From the NCBI GenBank assembly GCA_905221605.1, contig CAJNDS010002483.1, positions 107,501 to 155,000 of the forward strand: a DNA stretch of 47,500 nt, given 5' to 3'. The notes under the pieces are model-generated. The model did not search any database, had not been told where the DNA came from, and saw nothing but the letters and a program-made list of their open reading frames with translations. This stretch comes from Symbiodinium natans (lineage: Eukaryota > Sar > Dinophyceae > Suessiales > Symbiodiniaceae). This document shows positions 19,576-25,700 of this stretch, piece by piece (within the stretch, counting starts at the first letter, position 1; every line of letters starts with the position of its first letter). Both the position numbers and the translations under genes were made by a program.

Positions 19576-22451
19576 GTGTGTGTGTGTGTGTCGCGTGTCA
19601 GTACCCCCCACCTGCCCTAAGCCCTGAAACTTGCAACCCTAAACAAACCCTCACAAACCTTTAAAACAATCCTTCAAACATCTTAAAACCCTTGAAACCA
19701 CAAAGCAGCAAGAACCCCAATCCCAAAACCCCTAACCTCAAAAACCCTAAAACCCAAAACTCCCCCAACCTTAATGCCCCAAGCACCTAAACCCTAAGCC
19801 CTAGAAAGCTAAGCCCTGAAATCCAAAATCCCTAGAGCTCTACCAAAGACTACCAAAGACCCAAACCCTAAAACCATCCTACAGCCTCGTCACAGAGGGG
19901 GAGGGGGGGAACCCTGCACCGCAAAACCCTAAAACAATCCTGGCAGCGGCACCCGCGTTTGGCACGATTCTCTTCATGCGCTGCGCTGCGAGGCGCTCCT
20001 TTACCATCCTCTCCCCCGTGGCTTTCCAGGGGTCTGCCTTGCCGCAGGTTTGGATGACCTCTGCTCCACCACACTCGTCGAGATGACGCTTCTTCCTCTT
20101 GCCTGCGCGGTATTTTTCTGCGACGCAGAGCCTGCTGTTGTCTCTGCTCGGGTCACTGGGCTTCTCGTGACTTGTGAACCACATCTGTCTGAAGTTGCAG
20201 AAATCTGACTTGGGCTGGATGGCATAGGGCGTGCCAGGCGCGGAGCGCGCGACCACATATTGGGACTGGTTCAGGGTTCAGGGTTTAAGGTTTCGGGTTT
20301 TGGTGAATCCATATCCTGGGTTGCCCAGCAACCTGGGATTAAAAAGGGTGCCCTTTTTGCTTAAAGGGGTTTACAAGGAAACCTAAACCCCCCCAAAAAA
20401 GGCGAATAAGGGCACTACTGGGCATCCTAGTGTCTGCCAGGAGCAGGTTTAAAGGAAACCCAAACCCTCGAAAACAAAGGAATAGGAGCCTACTCTGGGT
20501 CCTAGTGCCTTAAACCCCTAAACCCTAAACCCTAAACCCCAAACCCTCAACCATAAACCCTACTCAGGATCTCTATATACCGTTTAAGGTCCATTCCTCA
20601 ACAAAGGGGTGTTGGGCCGCGCCCTTGTCTTCTTGAACGTGGCCCCCAAACCCTAGACCGTAACCGCTAATCCGTAAATCCCGAAATTGTAGATCCCTGA
20701 ATGCCTACAACCCTAAATTCCGAGATCCCAAAAGTCCTATAAACCCTAAACACTAAACCCTACACCCTAAACCCTACACCCTAAACCCCCAAAGGGTCCT
20801 GGCCCGTGTTGTCTTTGAACTGCAGAACCGGCACAGCGTGGTTGGGGTTGAGCTTGAGAAACTCCTGACGGGGAGATTTGGCTTCACCTCAGAGCCCAGG
20901 GTTCAGGGTTTAGGGTTTAGGGTTCCCCAGCCCAAGACTACTTTCCATTACGGGAGGTTTTCGGGCTGATGTGTGTAAACAAGCCTATTACGGGAGTCCG
21001 ATGAAAAAAATAATGGGGGTGACAATTATAAAATTTGGTCGACCAGGAATCGACAATTTTACTGAAAATGGCTTAAGCCCCCCCAGACCCCCAGACCCCC
21101 AGACTCCCAGAATCCTTACCCCCTCTTTTTTCCCCCCCCCCCACCAAACCCCGGGGACCAAAACAAGATTGGGGGCGGGGGGGTGATTAACGCGAGGTTA
21201 ACATTAGACCCTAAACACCCCTCGAGGTTTAGGGTTTAGGGTTAAGGGTTCTTCCTTTTGTCACCTGGAGGGCCGCACCCTACACAGCCTGAAGCCTGCC
21301 CTAAACCCTAAACCCTAAACCCCAAACCCTAAACCCTAAACCCTATACACCCTGAACCGAGGCTCCTCCGTCTGTCCCTCGCCCTTCATGAGCTCGACGC
21401 GCTTGCACTCAAACTTCACCTGGATGGCAAGAGCAGTTGGCTCACGCGGCTATAGAAGGGTTCATCTGAGCTTAGTTTGCAAACGTCATAGGCTTTTGGA
21501 CTGTTTGGTTACCCTAAACTCTAAACCCTAAACCCTCAACCCTCAACCCTAAAACCCTAAAACCCTGAACGCCCATAAGGGCTTCGGGCTTCCAGGATTC
21601 CAGGCTAGAGCACATGAGGCCGAAAATTTCCACAACTTCCTGCATCCCCCTAAGGGATGGATATAGATGGGCAAAAAAGGTTTAGAGTCTAGGGTTTAGG
21701 GTTTGGTTTAGGTTTTTAGGGCAGATTCCCCCAACACTAAACCCTAAACCCTAAACCCTAAACCCTAAACCCTAAACCCTAAACGACAAAGGCCCTACAC
21801 AAGCATTGGACTGATGGGCCCAGCCTTGGAGCCAAGCTCATGGAGTAGCCAGAGCACGCGCGTGGAGCGGGTCAGCGGGTAGTGGTATAATGTCACCTCG
21901 TTTAGGGTTCAGGGTTTAGGGTTTAGGGTTTAGGGTTTAGGGTTTAGGTATTAGGGTTTAGGGTTTAGGGGATTAGGGGATTAGGGGTTTAGGGTTTTAG
22001 TGCCCACCCCAAGCATCTGAGACCCAAAGCAGTAGAGAGTCCTCGCCTAAACCCTAGAGTTTGGGGGTTTGGGGGTTTAGGGTTTGAAGGGTTAGGGTTT
22101 GAGGGGTTTAGGGGCTTTTAGGGTTTGATGCGTTTAGGGGTTTGGGGGTTTGGGCTTTTGGGCTTTTGGGCTTTTGGGGGTCTGGGGTTTTCGGCAGGGG
22201 CAAGAGGGCAGTGAGGGAGGGAGAATCCCCCAAAACTGACATAGGGACACTAAGGGGCATAAGGAAGGACCCCTAGAAGGGACCCTTAATCTTATTCCCC
22301 TATATAACGCTTGTATATACCTTACATAGTCCCTATTTACCTAAGTAGCCCCTAGATAAGCCCCCAAAGAACCCCTAAACCCTAAACCCTTAAAGGGTCC
22401 CTCCTTTCGTTCCTTGAGGACTGCGCCCACCTCCACCGGCGCAGCCGCCAT
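7134..22451 (-). CDS. Glutathione S-transferase, 15 exons split by telomere-repeat introns (3' end not found)
   Basis: Soluble GST, expected to conjugate glutathione to electrophiles in the cytosol. Exons in order: 22431-22451 (ATG; MAAAPVE), 21825-21896, 21366-21419, 20799-20864, 19107-19141, 17812-17901, 17422-17469, 16799-16864, 15669-15690, 12963-13028, 11873-11920, 11586-11636, 10513-10581, 9916-9963, 7134-7165. Phases match at every junction, giving about 262 codons. The N-terminal thioredoxin-like half shows LYHYPLTRSTRVLWLLHEL (catalytic-region Ser/Thr), EFLKLNPNHAVPVLQF (cis-Pro loop) and MYESCAMVEF (the E-S pair that binds the glutamyl end of glutathione). The helical C-terminal half shows RLHDALLPAEAELR, IEPQIKAQLEACLA, NKFILGDAFSSADI, GHCLNWSKAYGLCQ and ALVAYLSRLGERPAHQ. 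Donors are GT, GC and GA, and every acceptor is AG|G. The choice of donor in exons 8 and 10 is uncertain by a few bases. Every intron (236-2750 nt) contains TTTAGGG-type repeats. Not a shadow: the family order holds from end to end. Confidence 0.85.
7225..7960. repeat. Part of GST intron 14: TTTAGGG and CCCTAAA blocks
   Basis: Degenerate TTTAGGG units at 7228-7420 and a long CCCTAAA array at 7716-7843. A family D motif in reverse lies at about 7924-7957. A minus frame at 7450-7545 is open but has no place in the GST order. Confidence 0.7.
8168..9240. repeat. Diverged hairpin-like telomere-derived repeats in GST intron 14
   Basis: After a G20 run (8168-8187) a unit like CCTAAACCTTATTCGTTTAA followed by GGTTTAGGG recurs, intact or broken, near 8207, 8265, 8350, 8395, 8885 and 9195. 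CCTAAACCTTA and TTAAGGTTTAGG are inverted around TTCG, so one unit can fold. The DNA between is AT-richer and holds no gene I can see. Confidence 0.65.
9377..9443. repeat. Poly-C run of about 67 bases
   Basis: An uninterrupted C tract. All open frames across it (poly-Pro, poly-Gly) are artefacts. Such a run is prone to sequencing-length error. Confidence 0.97.
9481..9710. repeat. GTTTATAAACACCCGGCCT minisatellite
   Basis: About nine copies of a 19-25 bp unit in two flavours, one ending ACACCCGGCCT and one ending ACACAGGACGTGCAA. Several are separated by CCCCGCCCAA-GATTGAT. The GTTTATAAAC core is itself palindromic. It lies inside GST intron 14. Confidence 0.85.
9813..10200. repeat. CCCTAAA blocks flanking GST exon 14
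   Basis: CCCTAAA at 9813-9876 ends in C10, and a longer array at 9993-10200 has frequent CCCCTAAA and CCCGAAA variants. GST exon 14 (9916-9963) lies between them. Confidence 0.9.
10253..10441 (+). CDS. Coding-like plus-strand ORF inside GST intron 13
   Basis: After a pyrimidine-rich CTTCTCTTCCATTTCACTAC|AG the plus strand reads LRKHNKLKARPLQSKLSSEK and on, a convincing basic helix, to a GTGAG near 10413. The acceptor is AG|A rather than AG|G, and the minus strand is open over the same bases. It could be an exon fragment of another gene carried into the intron. Confidence 0.3.
   Translation: MATSRGLLNSGLRLLFHFTTDLRKHNKLKARPLQSKLSSEKAKELKAQLLGWGAREGLGCLV
10438..11050. repeat. TTTAGGG blocks around GST exon 13
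   Basis: TTTAGGG arrays at 10438-10506, 10612-10680 and 10781-10925 (with TTTAGGGG variants). The first lies just downstream of the exon 13 donor in the transcript, where it reads CCCTAAA. This is the reverse of the usual order at a donor. Confidence 0.85.
11051..11570. repeat. Degenerate telomere-type DNA in GST intron 12
   Basis: Mixed TTTAGGG/TTGAGGG/TTCGGG units to about 11520, a short CCCTAAA patch near 11220 and a CCCTAAA array at 11527-11567 next to exon 12. No further exon is needed or seen. Confidence 0.7.
11749..11812. repeat. CCCTAAA array in GST intron 11
   Basis: Nine units in the shortest GST intron (236 nt). In transcript sense they read TTTAGGG at the donor side. The acceptor side has instead an ordinary pyrimidine-rich tract before GCGCCAG|GCT. 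Confidence 0.9.
12190..12720. other. Telomere-free unique block in GST intron 10
   Basis: A 500-bp block between TTTAGGG-type DNA. A plus frame (12207-12554) and an overlapping minus frame are both open. The segment 12265-12335 repeats the word GCGGACTC/GCGGAC several times. I see no splice logic that ties it to the GST. Confidence 0.35.
12830..12950. repeat. Inverted telomere-type junction and CCCTAAA block
   Basis: TTTAGGGGCCC-TAT-GGGGCCCTAAA at about 12860-12885 is an almost perfect head-to-head junction of the two repeat orientations. CCCTAAA-type units run on to 12945, close to GST exon 10. Confidence 0.75.
13190..15480 (-). other. Repeat-poor island within GST intron 9, possible nested gene fragments
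   Basis: No telomere-type repeats for about 2.3 kb. It holds a C31 run (13392-13422), an AT patch (13300-13360), a short C-run at 13822-13836 and a CT-rich tract (15218-15298). Minus-strand frames at 14743-14997, 14437-14703 and 13910-14365 have protein-like stretches (for example RAWVLKRQEYMRCTEVTRKA and WLQRCVRRTSVINWMKCC). The plus strand is also open at 14612-15112. I recognise no family, and no ATG/stop/splice chain could be settled. Confidence 0.3.
15495..15980. repeat. CCCTAAA blocks on both sides of GST exon 9
   Basis: Arrays at 15495-15530, 15690-15720 and 15855-15978, plus family A ends at about 15440-15478 and 15575-15602. The long array ends in a perfect 10-bp inverted repeat (AAACCCAACC 15973-15982 / GGTTGGGTTT 15994-16003). 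Confidence 0.9.
16016..16272. mobile_element. Family B element in GST intron 8
   Basis: One of at least four related copies (also 22262-22425, 44740-44875, 46085-46172). Shared words in order: AGGGACCC, TTATTCCCC, TATGTAAACCCTAT, CTTA.ATAG.CCC, TAGCCCCT, AGGTC.CTTA, CCCCTCCTTGAG. This copy is expanded by a (TA)n tract at 16137-16206. It has no coding capacity. Confidence 0.6.
16351..16980. repeat. TTTAGGG/CCCTAAA blocks and a foldback in GST introns 7-8
   Basis: TTTAGGG at 16351-16420 and 16888-16980; CCCTAAA at 16734-16770. Between them TATAGGGTTCCTAAGGG (from 16585) and its inverted copy (to about 16730) enclose about 100 nt, a small foldback unit. A minus frame at 16255-16300 (RALKAKGSRHSCAD) is open but not needed for the GST. 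Confidence 0.75.
17127..17376. mobile_element. Family C hairpin element between telomere-type blocks, GST intron 7
   Basis: TTTAGGG at 17127-17180, then a unit starting TTGGGATGGTTCCC, then CCCTAAA at 17286-17376. Arms 17203-17225 and 17237-17259 match at about 20 of 23 positions around an 11-nt loop (AACAGTCC...GGACTGTT). Related sequence occurs at 27003-27062 and 44904-44988. Confidence 0.7.
17500..18060. repeat. Degenerate TTTAGGG DNA around GST exon 6
   Basis: TTTAGGG-like units at 17505-17550 and 17710-17800 (intron 6). At 17930-18050 (intron 5) a TAGGGTGTA/TAGGGTTTA series gives meaningless YRVYRV frames on one strand and its mirror on the other. Confidence 0.75.
18241..19066. repeat. 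GST intron 5 repeats and spacers
   Basis: CCCTAAA arrays at 18391-18446, 18690-18812 and 18945-19066. A direct repeat (ACTGATCTCG ... CAAACAATGCT-like) occurs at 18318-18347 and 18360-18392. Minus frames at 18447-18510 (CDKQLHVIRKNMGRVQPF) and 18832-18890 look coding, but the GST order leaves no room for them. They are either chance frames or relics of other exons. Confidence 0.65.
19197..19600. repeat. TTTAGGG array, (TTAG)n and (GT)n tracts in GST intron 4
   Basis: About 20 TTTAGGG units at 19268-19420, then (GTTA)n with some TTGG units from 19453 to 19574, then (TG)n to about 19590. The stepwise shortening of the unit suggests slippage from the telomere-type array. Confidence 0.9.
19879..20271 (-). 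CDS. Unknown Lys/Arg-rich ORF nested in GST intron 4
   Basis: The minus strand stays open from about 20271 to 19879. The protein-like part reads FCNFRQMWFTSHEKPSDP, KRKKRHLDECGGAEVIQTC and ERMVKERLAAQRMKRI. It has four Cys and many basic residues but no family I recognise. It ends in GGATTGTTTTAGGG, where a GT donor or chance stop could lie. The GST reading frame does not use it, so it is either a separate exon on the same strand or a captured gene piece. Confidence 0.4.
   Translation of the reverse strand, partial: NQSQYVVARSAPGTPYAIQPKSDFCNFRQMWFTSHEKPSDPSRDNSRLCVAEKYRAGKRKKRHLDECGGAEVIQTCGKADPWKATGERMVKERLAAQRMKRIVPNAGAAARIVLGFCGAGFPPSPSVTRL
20315..20505. mobile_element. Family A element with inverted ends, GST intron 4
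   Basis: Starts GGTTGCCCAGCAACCTGGG, continues ATTAAAAAGGGTGCCCTTTT, and ends in CACTACTGGGCATCCTAG. The ends are inverted relatives (TTGCCCAGCA / GATGCCCAGTA). A second end (CCTACTCTGGGTCCTAG) follows at 20487-20503. A close copy is at 41925-42035. Confidence 0.6.
20515..21350. repeat. Telomere-type blocks and C-rich spacer, GST introns 3-4
   Basis: CCCTAAA-type at 20515-20560, 20740-20788 and 21296-21350; TTTAGGG at 20900-20925 and 21226-21248. A G/C-run spacer (21070-21185) yields only chance frames. A short minus frame near 20590-20640 (TFKKTRARPNTPLLRNG) is unassigned. Confidence 0.75.
21510..22000. repeat. Telomere-type blocks around GST exon 2
   Basis: CCCTAAA at 21510-21565 and 21737-21784; TTTAGGG at 21685-21715 and 21900-22000. 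The exon at 21825-21896 has CCCTAAA on its left and TTTAGGG on its right. The acceptor AAACGAG|GTG lies directly against the right-hand array. Confidence 0.9.
22262..22425. mobile_element. Family B element in GST intron 1
   Basis: Shares AGAAGGGACCCTTAATCTT, TTCCCCTATATAA, CTTACATAGTCCC, TAGCCCCTA and AAGGGTCCCTC with the copies at 16016-16272 and 44740-44875. Its right end lies within a few bases of the GST exon 1 donor. Confidence 0.6.
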
Positions 22452-22496
22452 ATCCGCGCTCTCTCTCTCGGCGTCGAAGACTCAACGAAACCCCTG

Positions 22497-22756
22497 AACC
22501 CTAAACCCTAAACCCTAAACCCTAAACCCTAAACCCTAAACCCTAAACCCTGCAGGTTGGCAGGTTGGGCTAGTACACACCAGCTTTGAGCCGTTCCGGC
22601 GTTTGAAGCGAGAGCTGTGGCTTAGGGAGCTTGGGGCGGAGCTGCCTTACACCCTAGAGCTGCCATAAACCCTATAGGGTTTAGGGTTTAGGGTTTAGGG
22701 TTTAGGGTTTAGGGTTTAGGGTTTAGGTTTAGGGTTTAGGGTTTAGGGTTTAGGGT
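22497..22756. repeat. CCCTAAA and TTTAGGG blocks upstream of the GST start
   Basis: CCCTAAA at 22497-22552 and TTTAGGG at 22677-22756, with a palindromic AAACCCTATAGGGTTT junction at about 22668-22684. A leader trans-splice acceptor for the GST would have to lie between 22451 and about 22560; several AG are present and none can be singled out. Confidence 0.85.
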
Positions 22757-25700
22757 TATAGACTAGACCCAAGAGTAGCCTAGGAACATAGGAACAACAA
22801 GGGTGCCCCTTCTAGGCTAAAGGGGGCTTGTCCCGGAACCTAAATCCTAAAACATGGGAATAGTGTTTAGTCTGAGTCCTTGTACTGCATAAGGGGCCCA
22901 CCCGTCCTATGCCCTACCTAAACCCTAAACCCTAAGCCCTTAAACCTCAAAACCCAAGCAACTCTGAGCCCCAAACAGAACGCCAAAACCCTAAATCCCG
23001 AACCAAAAAGCCAAGTTAGTGTGTAGAGCTCAGCGTTTGGAACTTTCTCGATCCCTGCACAAGAAGCCGGTTTAGGGTTTAGGGTTTAGGGTTTAGGGTT
23101 TAGGGTTTAGTCGCCTTCTACCATACTTTGCTTAAACGTGGACACCTCACAAGAGAACATTTAGAAGCGATCCCAATGATGTTTAACCCTATATAAGCCC
23201 TGAACCCTGAGCCCTAAAACCTCAAACCCTAAACCGTCAACCGCAAGGCCTGAACCCCAAACCCTAAACCCTAAACCCTAAACCCTAAACCCTAAACCCT
23301 AAACCCTAAACCCTAAACCCCAATTCCTAAACCCTAATCTCCACGTGGAACCCGCTCACACTCTTGTCTTTTCGACCCCTTAGAACGAGGCCGGTGGAAG
23401 GCAGGGCTGGTGGTCAGGGTTCAGGGTTCAGGGTTCAGGGTTCAGGGTTCAGGGTTCAGGGTTCAGGGTTCAGGGTTCAGGGTTCAGGGTTCAGGGTTCA
23501 GGGTTCAGGGTTTAGGGTTTAGGGTTTAGGGTTTAGGGTTTAGGGTTTAGGGTTTAGGGTTTAGGGTTTAGGGTTTAGGGTTTAGGGGGGAACCCAGCTG
23601 CAAACATTGCCATCCTGACCACAGAGCACCGGCTTCCTGCTGCGTCATTGGCATTCCAGGACAGGCTGGGAAGGCACTTGGAGGTTCATGGCACTTATTA
23701 ACCCGGTAGGGTTTAGGGTTTAGGGTTTAGGGTTTAGGGTTTAGGGTTTAGGGTTTAGGGTTTAGGGTTTAGGGTTTAGGGTTTAGGGTTTGGGGTTTAG
23801 GGTTTAGGGTTTAGGGTTTAGGGTGTCCCGCCTATAAGCCCCCGAGGTGCCCTAATATGGTTATAAATGCAGTTATAGGTACAGTTACCCTAAACCCTAC
23901 AAACCCTATAAACCCTATAAACCCTATAAACCCTATAAACCCTATAAACCCTATAAACCCTAAAAACCCTAAAAACCCTAAAAACCCTAAAAACCCTATA
24001 AACCCTATAAACCCTATAAACCCTATAAACCCTATAAACCCTATAAACCCTAAACCCTGGTTCTAAGTACAGTGATAGTTGGTTAACAAGTACCATGAAC
24101 CTCCAAGCGGGAGGGGCCATGGGGGCACGGAGCCGACCAAAACCGCTAGGACATATGAACTCTTATTTAGGGTCTATAGGGTTTAGGGTTTAGGGTTTAG
24201 GGTTGAGGGTTTAGGGTTTAGGGTTTAAAACCCTAGACCCTCAACACGCAAAACCCTAAGGATCTAAAGATCGAAGCCCCTTCATGGTGACACTGCGCAG
24301 CATCACCTGCAAGAGGTTGGGCTGCCGGCGTACCTGCGCACGCGAGTGGCCGGAGAATCGAGCTTGAGAGGGTTTAGGGTTTAGGGTTTAGGGTTTAGGG
24401 TTTAGGGTTTAGGGCTTAGGTCGGACATTGCATGGTGGAGTCCAGCATGAGGTTTGCGTGAAACCACCCCGTGCATGTTGCAAGGGAGATGGGTTAAAAG
24501 CAATTATGGGAATTCGTCAAAGATCCTTCTCAGCAGGAGAGCGGAGTTCAGCTTGGTTTTGAGGAAACATCTGAATTCCCATACCAGATCGTTCCTTCTT
24601 TTGCGGAGTTCGTCAGACATGAAATGAAGAGCTTGTTTTGCCAGAACATCTGCACGGTTGTTGTGATGTATCTGCCAGAGCTCGAAAAAATCCTTTGCAT
24701 CATGTAATGATTTGTGTGCCTTGGTCCAGAAGATTTTGCAACTGCCTGGTTGTTTCCTCTTCAGAATATTGATTGTGGTTTGAATCAGGTCACGGTCCGG
24801 GTGTGTGACCCAATAATCCAAGGTGTCGTTTCCATTCATGACAGCTTGTACCACTTTGACTGCTGCTTGGTTGTCACAATAGATTTCACAGCTTCCATCA
24901 TACGCAAGTGCGACGTTCACTGCAAAGAGCTCAGCCCGGAAGACTGTTTGTAACACACCTGGCAGGATACCTGAGGAAATGGCGCGGTTTGTAGATTCTT
25001 TCGACTGAGCTTCCGTCACACCCCAACTGGCAACCCTGGCCAAAGGAATACCTTCATCCTGCGCCGAGCCATCAGTAAAAAAGATACGCGTAGATCCATT
25101 AGAAGGCAAAGGGGAGATCTGGATGTCCACTTCCATAAGGGCCTTTTGGAATTGCTTCAGCTTTTGTGGCTTTGGAAAGAGGCCTCCCAGGAGCATGTGG
25201 TCAGGCAAGGCTTTGAGTTGATCCCAATCCGTGGTTGAGTTCCGGATGTGTTCTGTTCCTGGACATTCGTGGACTCTATGCCTGAGCGTGTCCTCCTGTC
25301 CACAGAAGATGCATTCCTTGTCGTTGTTATAATCTACGGAGTGTTTCCTGCCATTTGGGAAAAGCCCTCCCAGCCGTACCTTGTTCATAAAGCCTTCCAC
25401 CATTGAATCTTCGTTCCGTGGGTATTTGGAAGATTTGATGCAGAAGTCCTCAATATCGTGGAGGTTCTGTTTGGCTTGTAAGTCTGCGAGCACCACCCTC
25501 TCCCATGATTGCGTTGTAATCAATTTGAACTGCGCGGTGGAAAGATCCCAAATGTTAAAAGACCAGCCATCTGGAAGGGTACATTTCCCAGTAGCATCAA
25601 GTGTCCATTCCCAGTCCCGTAGCATCTGCTGAAAATGTGTGATCGGGCCCCAACCTTGGCCTGCCTTGAAGTTATGGCTGCCATCAATCCCAATTTTCCA

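Larger units (their letters stand above)
20799..22451 (-). other. GST N-terminal domain exons 1-4
   Basis: Exon 1 has ATG at 22451 and ends GTGGAG|GTGGGC. Exon 2 begins AACGAG|GTGACA, so both ends of intron 1 carry GAGGTG. Exon 2 ends with a GC donor (AAG|GCTGGG). Exon 3 ends GAG|GAGCC and exon 4 starts CAG|GAGTTT, so the AGGAG repeat straddles both ends of intron 3. Exon 4 ends CAG|GACCC. Introns 1-3 are 534, 405 and 501 nt. Direct repeats at intron ends are what insertion of an intron with a short target duplication would leave. Confidence 0.8.

Noticed and set aside
21580-21665. Minus frame EVVEIFGLMCSS as an exon
   Set aside because: It lies between GST exons 2 and 3, where the protein has no room; a caution that short open AG|G frames arise by chance here.
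23857-24120. NPINPI and VYRVYR repeat-protein ORFs
   Set aside because: Mirror frames of the TATAAACCC array.
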